Assembly (NCBI RefSeq): GCF_002817655.1 | Contig: NZ_NWQK01000002.1 | Location: 1 to 64,000 of the forward strand | Direction of reading: 5' to 3' | DNA from: Candidatus Chlamydia corallus | GTDB taxonomy: Bacteria; Chlamydiota; Chlamydiia; Chlamydiales; Chlamydiaceae | DNA length: 64,000 nucleotides | In this document: piece by piece, positions 1 to 8,221 of the stretch | Numbering within the stretch: position 1 is the stretch's first letter | Layout of the letters: each line of letters begins with the position of its first letter | Made by a program: the position numbers and the translations under genes | Notes under the pieces: generated by a model | What the model was told of the DNA's origin: nothing | The model's database searches: none | What the model saw: the letters and a program-made list of their open reading frames with translations, nothing else

Positions 1-1891
1 GCTGTTGGTTCATAGCTACTGACAATGTCACCGACTGTTGTTGCGGCAAGTCGTAGTACATAGTAAGCGAAGTAAAAGATCTTAAAGAGATCGGTGCAGA
101 ATTTTCTATAACAAAGTGTCCCAATGTAGAGACCAATCCCGTAAAATCATCTACATGCGAACTAAGATCTTGCTCTAAACCTAGCGTTGCTACTGCTTTT
201 ATTTCTGGTGTTAACGAAGCAAATACATGAGCACCAACAAAACCTGTAGCTGCTGAGTATGCTACAGAATTATAGCTTACAGGAAACAGTACGTTATGCT
301 CAGAATATCCCTCTCTACTAACGTGAAGGACTTGAAGTCCCATAAAGGGTTGCATAACAATAGTCCCTCCCAAAGGGAGATCATAACGTCCTTGAACTTG
401 TCCTCCAAAACCTGAAAAGACACTTTTTCCTAAGCCTTGTTCTGTGTAAGCAAGAGCCGCGCGTCCTACAATAACATCTTGAGAACCGTAGCTGAAAGCT
501 ACTTTAAAGCTTGCCTTAGGATCTGAGGCGAGTTTCCAATCCATAAAAGCTCCTGTAAGCAACTGGTTCTGTTGCAGATTACCATAAATCTGAGAACTGT
601 AACTTAAAACAGTCCCTTTCTGGACATCATTTTGCAGCGAAGAAACTTGTTCCCAGCTCCTATTTCTAACACTTGCAAAAGAAGGAACCCCTGAGGAACC
701 ACCATAGATTTTTGCACCATATTGCGTGAGCAATCTTTGAAGTGTCACCTGACTATTTTTTAATGAGGAGTACGTAGTGTTAATATCTACCATTCCACGA
801 GAACGTTGGCTGGTTACGATGGTGCTTCCCCCTTGGACAGGACCAGGACTTGGAGCTTGGAAAGGACAGAGGAATGCATGCCAATCTCCAGATGGTATTT
901 GAGCTTTACCGATAATAACCTTACCATCTCCAGAGACACCTTGAGCGTAAGACTCATCACCACCTAAAGTTCCTAAATCCACTATTTTTCCATCAGCATA
1001 TTGGAAAGCGTGTTTTTTGTGATCAGAGTTAGTAGCTACACCTACAATGACAGAACCATCCGAAGATACTGCATTTGCTAGAGAATAAAAACCTCCAAGA
1101 GTCCCTAGATCACTCATAGTGCCGTTTTTATAAGCATAGGCATGTGTATGGAAATCTTTATTTTCAGCACCTCCTACAATCACAGTGCCGTCTGTTGAAA
1201 TTGCTTTAGCACTAGAGGTAGCTCCTCCTAAATTACCAATGGCGATGACCTGATCGGTCGTCCATTTCACTGCAGTGTTTCGCCATTCAACATCTACCAT
1301 GGTTCCTACAATGATAGAACCATCTCCAGAGACTCCATGGGCATATGCATTCATAGAACTTGGAAGAGCTTTAAGTTGTGTAGCCACTCCATCTTCCCAT
1401 TTCACAGCACTAGAAGCTCCAAGATTTATATTGCCATTACCTACAATCACTCTTCCATCTGCAGAAATAGCCTCTGCTGAGGCCTCTATGCCACCAGGGA
1501 GTAACGGGAGTTCTGAAATCTTGCCATTTACCCACTTCACAGGAACGCTACCCATCATAAAGTCATAATTCGTACCTACAATAATTGTCCCATCAGGAGT
1601 TACAGCATGAGGGAATACAGATGATCTAAGACTCAGTGCCTCTAAGGTTTCTAAGTGCCCATTTACATACTGAAATCCGACAACTCTACTAAAAGGATCA
1701 TCTGGGGTCTTCATTCCTACGATAATTTTACCATCTCCAGAAACTCCTGTTGCTTCAGCAGACATCCGAGGTTCTCCTGCTATATCTACAAGAGCGTTTG
1801 CAAAAGATCCTGGAACTGCTGTTAGCAAGAATGTTGTTACCCAAAGATCTCTTCGATAAATCCATTGATTGAGGACTTTCATAAATTTCAT
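1..1891 (-). CDS. HAF-repeat autotransporter, 3' end cut by window
   Basis: Open frame from ATG at 1891 through base 1 with no stop, at least 630 residues. A signal peptide with a twin-Arg-like start and hydrophobic core ends near Ala-Asn-Ala at about residue 33. Seven HAF-type repeats (pattern V-S-x-D-G-x-x-I-V-G) lie near residues 50, 98, 141, 187, 230, 275 and 319, followed by a linker and an autotransporter-type beta-barrel from about residue 410. Compared with the neighbour at 2090-4120, only about 20 C-terminal residues are missing. It probably sits in the outer membrane with the repeat domain outside or released. It is the paralogue of the next gene and, from memory, a member of the C. 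pneumoniae CPn0794-0799 family. The passenger's function is unknown. Confidence 0.85.
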   Translation of the reverse strand, partial: MKFMKVLNQWIYRRDLWVTTFLLTAVPGSFANALVDIAGEPRMSAEATGVSGDGKIIVGMKTPDDPFSRVVGFQYVNGHLETLEALSLRSSVFPHAVTPDGTIIVGTNYDFMMGSVPVKWVNGKISELPLLPGGIEASAEAISADGRVIVGNGNINLGASSAVKWEDGVATQLKALPSSMNAYAHGVSGDGSIIVGTMVDVEWRNTAVKWTTDQVIAIGNLGGATSSAKAISTDGTVIVGGAENKDFHTHAYAYKNGTMSDLGTLGGFYSLANAVSSDGSVIVGVATNSDHKKHAFQYADGKIVDLGTLGGDESYAQGVSGDGKVIIGKAQIPSGDWHAFLCPFQAPSPGPVQGGSTIVTSQRSRGMVDINTTYSSLKNSQVTLQRLLTQYGAKIYGGSSGVPSFASVRNRSWEQVSSLQNDVQKGTVLSYSSQIYGNLQQNQLLTGAFMDWKLASDPKASFKVAFSYGSQDVIVGRAALAYTEQGLGKSVFSGFGGQVQGRYDLPLGGTIVMQPFMGLQVLHVSREGYSEHNVLFPVSYNSVAYSAATGFVGAHVFASLTPEIKAVATLGLEQDLSSHVDDFTGLVSTLGHFVIENSAPISLRSFTSLTMYYDLPQQQSVTLSVAMNQQ

Positions 1892-1958
1892 ATGCAACCT
1901 AACTTTTTTAAAGGTTTCGGATCTGCTTAAGCACTGAATTAGCAACGCAGAATTTCTG

Positions 1959-1987
1959 ACTATACTCATATTCAGAGATGGTCACAA
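1959..1987 (-). promoter_or_regulatory. Candidate sigma-66 promoter of the HAF gene at 1891
   Basis: On the minus strand TTGTGA (1982-1987), a 17-base spacer and TATAGT (1959-1964, 5 of 6 matches to the -10 consensus) lie about 70 bases before the ATG at 1891. Spacing is ideal. It lies just beyond the terminator hairpin of the upstream HAF gene, so the two paralogues are probably separate transcription units. Confidence 0.5.
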
Positions 1988-1992
1988 GCAAG

Positions 1993-2019
1993 AAAAATAT
2001 GCTCAGAACGTATTCTGAG
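1993..2019 (-). terminator. Rho-independent terminator after HAF gene 2090-4120
   Basis: Perfect 7-base inverted repeat CTCAGAA / TTCTGAG with a 4-base loop (2002-2019). On the minus strand it is followed by CATATTTTTCTT. It begins about 70 bases past the stop codon. Confidence 0.6.
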
Positions 2020-2089
2020 ACAGATTTACATCTATTCATTCCTATCTACTATAAATATAGATATTTGAAACAAAGTCAAATTGTGGTCA

Positions 2090-4120
2090 TTAAAATCCTA
2101 CCGAATACCTAAGATCACTAGAAAATCCCATAACGCCCCGTAGAGGCTGTTGATTAACGATTAAAATAAGATTTAGAGACTGTAAATAAGAGAGCTCTAA
2201 GTTGACATGCATTTCAGCAAATGCTCTTGTCTTAGTAATGTTTAGTTTTTCAAAAGCAAAGTTCCCAACAGAAGGTATCGATCCTGAGAATTTGTCAATA
2301 TGAGCAGCAAAATTTTGTTCCATGCCCATACGTGTAGATACATGTAAAGAATCAACAAGTGCAACATGTGATCCTAATCCTAAATAAATGACTCCTGTAG
2401 AATAATCTACAGGATCATAGTGTACAGGAAAATGGACTCTATCTTCAGTATATTCGTCATATTCGTCCCTTGTAATGCGTGTAAATTGTAATCCTAAGAA
2501 AGGCTGTACTCTAACACCTGCTCCGAGCCTTGTACCATAACGTCCTTCTATCTGAGCAGTTGCCCCTTCAAAATGGCTCTCTCCACTACCTAGTTCTGTA
2601 TTCTCTAACTTCTCTCTAGTAATAGTGACCTTTTGTTTTCCATAGCCAAAAGATGCCTTTACACTAGATCCTAAAGCATTAGAATCACGCCATCCAATAA
2701 AGGCTCCCACCCATAGTTTGTTATGGCTTACGTTAAAATTATTAGGGATATGAGCACTAAAATTGTGATCTAAAAATATGCCGAAACGATATTCAGGATG
2801 TACCTTGTACGCCATTCCAATATATTGTGTCGCCAAATTGCTAGACACGCTCTGCAAGGCATTTACATAGAATCCCACACCAAGAGCTATGTTATTCTTT
2901 CCAAACTCTGTGAACTCATGTTCAGAGGCTCTCCGTAACATCATATTTTGTAGGTTGAATAGGGAGTTAAGCTGACCATGATTCTCTTCCAAAGTTTCAT
3001 AGGTATTATCGAGATCAAGCATTTTTTTAGATGCGAAATCAGTGTAACACATGAACACATGCCAATCACCGCCAGCGATTTGTGATCTTCCTAGGATAAG
3101 TTTACCATCCGCAGAGACTGCTGCTGCTGTAGAACTTAAACCACCTAAAGTCCCTAAATCTTTCATGACTCCATCATAATACTGAAAAGCGTGTGTCTCG
3201 TTGTCTAATGTGTGCGCACTACCTACAATGACAGCACCGTCTCCAGAGACTGCTGTTGCTAGAGAATTTGTACCACCTAAAGTCCCTAAATCTATCATTT
3301 TGTTATCTTTATACATGTACGCATGTGTTTCTTGAACTCCACCCGTTGTTACAGTAGTCGTATTAGCAGAGCCAACTATCACTTTTCCGTCGCCAGAAAC
3401 AGAGAGTGCTACGGAACCAATGCCGCCTAAAGTTCCCAGGGAAGTAACAGTATTGTTTTCCCATTTCACAGCGAGGTTTTTTTTCGTGGTACTACTTTGT
3501 ACAGTGCCGACAATGATAGAGCCGTCATCAGAGACTCCATGAGCATAAGAATTTTCAGAGCCTCCTGTAATATCTGGCAATTGTGTAGCCGTCGTTGCTC
3601 CATTCTTCCAGGTAACAGCTCTAAAATTCCCAGATGTATCTTGTGACAAGCCTATTATAACCTTCTTATCTTTAGAAATTTTGTGAGCTTCATTGTGCTT
3701 AGCTCCTGTAAGTCCATCTAGTTTTGTCCGAGTCCCGTCAGCAGCCCATTTAGCAGCATTGTACGTTGCTGCAGCCACCCTACAGGCCCCGAGAATGACA
3801 GTGCCGTCGTATGATATGCCATAAGCATAGCCACTTTCGCCTGTGACTTCTACATTAAGTGTTGTTAGTGTTCGAGTAGGTAAGTCATATTTAAATGGCT
3901 GATACTGTCCTGGATTAGATCCAAGTTTACGAAGTGTGCCAACAGCAAGAGAACCATCTCCAGAAACAGATGTTATCAAAGGTTCTGTATCTATGTTGAG
4001 ATCTATAAGATCGTTTGCAGAGCATTCATAATTAGGAATAATAAAGAGTAAGGTACAAGCAGACCATTGACAAAGGTGCTTTTGTGAATGACGTTTCGAC
4101 AATTCTCGATGTATGCGCAC
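2090..4120 (-). CDS. HAF-repeat autotransporter protein
   Basis: 676 residues from the GTG at 4120. That start has AAGGAG six bases upstream, whereas an in-frame ATG at 4177 has no ribosome site. The signal sequence has a long basic n-region, a hydrophobic core and cleavage near Cys-Ser-Ala (about residue 35). Seven repeats with the core V-S-x-D-G-x-x-I-V-G are spaced 40-50 residues apart between about 51 and 345. A barrel of about 270 residues ends in Tyr-Ser-Val-Gly-Phe, the terminal Phe typical of outer-membrane proteins. The family (HAF repeats plus autotransporter beta-domain) is recognised from these patterns. The passenger lacks the beta-helix repeats usual in autotransporters. Role unknown; surface exposure or secretion into the inclusion is inferred. 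Confidence 0.85.
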   Translation of the reverse strand: MRIHRELSKRHSQKHLCQWSACTLLFIIPNYECSANDLIDLNIDTEPLITSVSGDGSLAVGTLRKLGSNPGQYQPFKYDLPTRTLTTLNVEVTGESGYAYGISYDGTVILGACRVAAATYNAAKWAADGTRTKLDGLTGAKHNEAHKISKDKKVIIGLSQDTSGNFRAVTWKNGATTATQLPDITGGSENSYAHGVSDDGSIIVGTVQSSTTKKNLAVKWENNTVTSLGTLGGIGSVALSVSGDGKVIVGSANTTTVTTGGVQETHAYMYKDNKMIDLGTLGGTNSLATAVSGDGAVIVGSAHTLDNETHAFQYYDGVMKDLGTLGGLSSTAAAVSADGKLILGRSQIAGGDWHVFMCYTDFASKKMLDLDNTYETLEENHGQLNSLFNLQNMMLRRASEHEFTEFGKNNIALGVGFYVNALQSVSSNLATQYIGMAYKVHPEYRFGIFLDHNFSAHIPNNFNVSHNKLWVGAFIGWRDSNALGSSVKASFGYGKQKVTITREKLENTELGSGESHFEGATAQIEGRYGTRLGAGVRVQPFLGLQFTRITRDEYDEYTEDRVHFPVHYDPVDYSTGVIYLGLGSHVALVDSLHVSTRMGMEQNFAAHIDKFSGSIPSVGNFAFEKLNITKTRAFAEMHVNLELSYLQSLNLILIVNQQPLRGVMGFSSDLRYSVGF

Positions 4121-4445
4121 TATAGACTCCTTGCTCTTGGTGACGATAGAAAATACCTTTTTAAAACCACAATACATACGTATTACAATGAAAAAACAAA
4201 AGCTTTAACAATGCTTATTTTCTAAATTCTCAAATATCCACCTGGTTTAAAAGAAGCTAGGGAATCAAGATAAAAAATAAGATCTCCATTGCAAGTAATT
4301 AATTTACTGAGATATAGCTAGCATAAAAGAAATAGTAGATGTCTCCTTAAGCAAATTTTTTTATACTGCATAAGAAACAAAACACTAGAGGAAAGACGTT
4401 CCTTCTCAAGGATAATAGCCTTAAGAATAGAGCGCCGTAATACCC
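4121..4445. other. Divergent intergenic region, HAF gene / rsbU
   Basis: 325 AT-rich bases between the GTG start of the HAF gene and rsbU. They should contain both divergent promoters, but I find no convincing -35/-10 pair. The reverse frame over the rsbU start (4421-4606) looks like a shadow. Confidence 0.4.
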
Positions 4446-6353
4446 ATGATCCCTTTTACTAAAACAATAGGGTTCCGTTTGTGGTTGGCTTGCGCCGTTG
4501 CTATTATTGCTCCTCTAGGGATCAATATTGTCTGGTTAAACTTAGACCAATACCGCACAACAGTTTCTGCTATCTCTACTACACTAAAAGAAAACGCTGC
4601 TTTCAAAGCTAATACTCTAACTCAGATTGTCCCTTTGAATGTTGATGTTCTATCTCTATTTTCTGATGTTTTAGATTTAGATGCTGGGATTCCAGATACT
4701 CCTAATATTCTTCTTAGCAATGAGATGCAGAAAGTATTCCAGGGCACTTATAGTGAAATCTCCTTAATTAAGACACTCTCTAATGGAGATAAAATTGTTG
4801 TTGCTTCTAGCGTGCCTGAACACTTAGGGGAAAACTATAATCACAAAATAGACATTCCTGAGAATACTCCATTTTTAGCAGCCTTAAAACAATCGCCTAG
4901 AAATCAGGAAGTCTTTTCTGTAATGCAAGCCAACATTTTTGATGCCAAAACTCAAGAACTGCAAGGAGTTTTATATACTACTTTCAGCGCAGAAAGCTTA
5001 CTCAAAGATCTCCTAATAAACAAACAAGCCTACCTGACTGTACAAACTGCCATCCTTTCAAAATATGGAGTCATCTTAAAAGCTTCTGATCCTGCTCTTC
5101 ATCTACATACCGTCTACCCTGATGTGACGAAAGAAAAATTCTGCCAAGTTTTTCTCAATGACGACATCTGCCCTATAGACTCAAAATTAAGTCCTCTAAT
5201 TCTATCCCCCCTTAGCATTGGAAATAATTTCTATTCTTTTAAAATCAAAGATACAGAGATTTGGGGTTTCATTGAAAATGTCCCCAGTCTGGATATTGCA
5301 GTCCTTTCTTATGCCAGGAAAGAAGAGAGCTTCGCTCCTTTACGGCGCAGAGCTAAGATGTACACTGCCTACTTCTTTTGTATTCTCTTAGGAAGTCTCA
5401 TTGCCTTTATTGTAGCAAAACGATTGTCCTTACCAATCAGAAAACTTGCTACAGCTATGATAGAATCTAGAAAACATACAAACTATCTTTATACTGATGA
5501 CTCTTTAGGGTTTGAGATCAACAGGCTTGGCCATATTTTTAATGCCATGGTGAATAACCTCCACCAACAGCAATCCCTTGCCAAGACTAATTTTGAGATG
5601 AAAGAAAGCGCGCAGAACGCTTTATATTTAGGAGAGCAAGCACAGCAAAGACTTCTTCCTAATACTCTTCCTACCTATCCTCATACAGAACTAGCAAAGG
5701 CCTATATCCCTGCAATTACTGTTGGAGGAGATTTTTTCGATGTCTTTGTGGTAGGAGAAGGTTCGGAGTCACGCTTATTCCTTATTGTTGCTGACGCCTC
5801 AGGGAAAGGTGTAAACGCTTGTGGGTATTCGCTATTTCTAAAAAATATGCTCAGAACGTTTCTTTCTCGTTCTTTATCTCTCCAAGCTGCGATCCAAGAA
5901 ACGTCACGTTTATTTTATAACAATACAAAAACCTCTGGAATGTTTGTGACTCTCTGTGTGTACTGTTACCATCAAGCTTCCAACACTATGGAATATTATT
6001 CTTGCGGACATCCTCCTGGCTGTTACTTAGATATTGATGGCGAGACCTCTTTTCTATTCCATCCTGGAATGGCTTTGGGCTTCCTTCCTGAAGTTCCTAA
6101 CATTACCTCAAAGTCATTTCATCCAAAGCCAGGGTCTCTTTTTATTTTATATTCTGATGGCATTACAGAAGCTTATAATAGCAATAACGATATGTTTGGA
6201 GAAGAGCGCTTACAACAGACGGTTCAAGGATTGGTAGGGAAAAGTGCTGGCGATGCTGTCCATAGCTTAATGTTGAGCGTAAAAACTTTCGTAGGAAATT
6301 CACATCAACATGATGACATCACTTTATTAATATTAAAGGTATTAGAACCATGA
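4446..6353 (+). CDS. rsbU: RsbU-type membrane PP2C (SpoIIE) phosphatase
   Basis: 635 residues, orthologue of CT588 by position. A transmembrane segment near residues 10-28 is followed by a roughly 270-residue extracytoplasmic sensor region, a second membrane segment near 305-325 and a HAMP-like linker. The C-terminal SpoIIE/PP2C phosphatase has the metal-binding aspartate motifs intact: GGDFFD at 427-432, then ADASGKG, SDGITEA and HDDITLL. Such phosphatases dephosphorylate an anti-anti-sigma protein in a partner-switching cascade (RsbV/RsbW) that controls sigma factor availability. Its stop overlaps the start of the next gene as ATGA, so the two are probably translationally coupled. No strong ribosome site is visible at the ATG. 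Confidence 0.9.
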   Translation: MIPFTKTIGFRLWLACAVAIIAPLGINIVWLNLDQYRTTVSAISTTLKENAAFKANTLTQIVPLNVDVLSLFSDVLDLDAGIPDTPNILLSNEMQKVFQGTYSEISLIKTLSNGDKIVVASSVPEHLGENYNHKIDIPENTPFLAALKQSPRNQEVFSVMQANIFDAKTQELQGVLYTTFSAESLLKDLLINKQAYLTVQTAILSKYGVILKASDPALHLHTVYPDVTKEKFCQVFLNDDICPIDSKLSPLILSPLSIGNNFYSFKIKDTEIWGFIENVPSLDIAVLSYARKEESFAPLRRRAKMYTAYFFCILLGSLIAFIVAKRLSLPIRKLATAMIESRKHTNYLYTDDSLGFEINRLGHIFNAMVNNLHQQQSLAKTNFEMKESAQNALYLGEQAQQRLLPNTLPTYPHTELAKAYIPAITVGGDFFDVFVVGEGSESRLFLIVADASGKGVNACGYSLFLKNMLRTFLSRSLSLQAAIQETSRLFYNNTKTSGMFVTLCVYCYHQASNTMEYYSCGHPPGCYLDIDGETSFLFHPGMALGFLPEVPNITSKSFHPKPGSLFILYSDGITEAYNSNNDMFGEERLQQTVQGLVGKSAGDAVHSLMLSVKTFVGNSHQHDDITLLILKVLEP

Positions 6354-8164
6354 AGCATACCTTTACCAAACGTGTTCTACTCTTTTTCTTTTTAGTCATT
6401 CCTATTCCCCTACTGCTGAATCTTATGGTAGTAGGATTTTTCTCATTTTCTGCTGCTAAAGCAAATTTAGTACAGGTCCTCCATACCCACGCTACTAACT
6501 TAAGTATAGAATTCGACAAAAAACTGACTATCCATAAGCTCTTCCTCAATAGGCTTGCCAACACTTTAGCCTTGAAGTCATATGGAGCTCCTTCTACAGA
6601 GCCCTATACACAAGCATACAATGAAATGATGGCACTATCCGATACCGAGTTCTCCTTATGCCTGATAGATCCCTTTGACGGATCTATAAAGACTAAAAAT
6701 CCAGGGGACCCTTTCATCCGCTATCTAAAACAACATCCCGAAATGAAGAAAAAGCTATCCATAGCTGCGGGAAAAGCCTTTCTGTTAACAATCCCAGCCG
6801 AGCCTCTTCTACATTATCTTATCCTAGTTGAAGATATCGAATCTTGGGATTCTCCAACTACTGCAGGGCTTCTCGTAAGTTTCTACCCCATGTCCTTTTT
6901 ACAGAAAGATTTATTCCAATCGCTGCACATCACAAAAGGAAATATCTGCCTTGTAAATAAGTATGGTGAAGTCCTTTTCTGCGCTCAGAACTGCGGGACT
7001 CCCTCTGCATTTTCTCTAGATCTCCCTAATTTACCTCAACTCCAACCAAGAAGCTCCTCTGCCGTAGAGATTCAGAAAGCTCCTTCCATCCTCGGTGGAG
7101 AGAACCTGGTCAGCATGATAATCAACAACAAACGTTATATAGGATTGGTACTAAATAAAATTCCTATTCAAGGGATATTCACCCTATCTTTAATTCCAGT
7201 TTCTGATCTCATCTATTCAACCTTGAAACTCCCTCTGAATATTTGCTTATTCTACGTACTTGCCTTCCTGCTCATGTGGTGGATTTTCTCTAAGATCAGC
7301 ACAAGACTTAACAAACCTCTGCAGGAACTTACCTTTTGTATGGAAGCTGCCTGGCGAGGGAACCATAATGTACGGTTTGAACCTCAGCCTTATGGTTATG
7401 AATTCAATGAACTAGGAAATATTTTCAATTGTACTCTCCTACTCTTGTTGAATTCCATAGAGAAAGCAGATATCGACTACCAGTCAGGAGAAAAATTACA
7501 AAAGGAATTGGGGATTTTATCTTCCCTGCAAAGCGCTCTACTAAGTCCTGATTTTCCTACGTTCTCTAAAGTTACCTTTAGTTCCCAGCATCTTCGAGGA
7601 AAGCAGCTTTCAGGCCATTTTAACGGCTGGACAGTCCGAGATGATGGCCATACCCTTCTAGGCATCATAGGCCTCGCTGGTGCTATTGGTCTTCCTTCAT
7701 ACCTCTATGCTTTATCAGCACGGAGCCTTTTTCTTGCCTACGCTTCCTTGGACTCTTCATTACAAAAAATCAGCACCGATACTGCCGAAAGCTTCTCAAA
7801 AACGACAGAAGGAAATGAGGCTACAGTCGCGATGACTTTTATTAAATATTCAGGAGAAGATCGATCCATAGAGCTTCTTTCTTTAAGTGAGGGAGCTCCT
7901 ACAATATTTTTACAACGAGGAGAATCTTTCCTGCGTCTTCCTTTACAGACGCACGAAACGTTACAACCTGGAGATCGCCTTATTTGCGTCACTGGAGACC
8001 AAGACATTGTAAATTACTTTTCTCAGCTTCCTATTGAAGAGCTCTTAAAAGATCCCTTAGATCCTCTAAATACAGATAACCTGATTGATTCGTTAACAAT
8101 GATCTTAAACAACGAAACGGAACATTCCGCAGACGGAACTTTGACTGTCCTTTCCTTTTCATGA
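6350..8164 (+). CDS. RsbU-like paralogue with degenerate PP2C domain
   Basis: 604 residues, position of CT589. The layout matches rsbU: N-terminal membrane segment (about 8-28), extracytoplasmic region, second membrane segment (about 295-315), HAMP-like stretch and C-terminal domain. The phosphatase motifs align in order but the catalytic residues are gone: GGDFFD becomes SGHFNG (421-426), the DASGKG position reads GLAGAIG, and SDGITEA reads TGDQDIV. It therefore looks like a duplicated RsbU that lost metal binding. It overlaps rsbU by 4 bases (ATGA). Likely role: a sensor or modulator rather than an enzyme. Partners unknown. Confidence 0.8.
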   Translation: MKHTFTKRVLLFFFLVIPIPLLLNLMVVGFFSFSAAKANLVQVLHTHATNLSIEFDKKLTIHKLFLNRLANTLALKSYGAPSTEPYTQAYNEMMALSDTEFSLCLIDPFDGSIKTKNPGDPFIRYLKQHPEMKKKLSIAAGKAFLLTIPAEPLLHYLILVEDIESWDSPTTAGLLVSFYPMSFLQKDLFQSLHITKGNICLVNKYGEVLFCAQNCGTPSAFSLDLPNLPQLQPRSSSAVEIQKAPSILGGENLVSMIINNKRYIGLVLNKIPIQGIFTLSLIPVSDLIYSTLKLPLNICLFYVLAFLLMWWIFSKISTRLNKPLQELTFCMEAAWRGNHNVRFEPQPYGYEFNELGNIFNCTLLLLLNSIEKADIDYQSGEKLQKELGILSSLQSALLSPDFPTFSKVTFSSQHLRGKQLSGHFNGWTVRDDGHTLLGIIGLAGAIGLPSYLYALSARSLFLAYASLDSSLQKISTDTAESFSKTTEGNEATVAMTFIKYSGEDRSIELLSLSEGAPTIFLQRGESFLRLPLQTHETLQPGDRLICVTGDQDIVNYFSQLPIEELLKDPLDPLNTDNLIDSLTMILNNETEHSADGTLTVLSFS

Positions 8165-8221
8165 ACCTACACGCCTTTTGAATTGCTCTGAGATCTACAA
8201 AAATAGTAGAGGAGGATATCA

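Noticed and set aside
1-4177. Recombination breakpoint or frameshift in the HAF genes
   Set aside because: Both frames are intact with matching repeat number; the first is just cut by the window edge.
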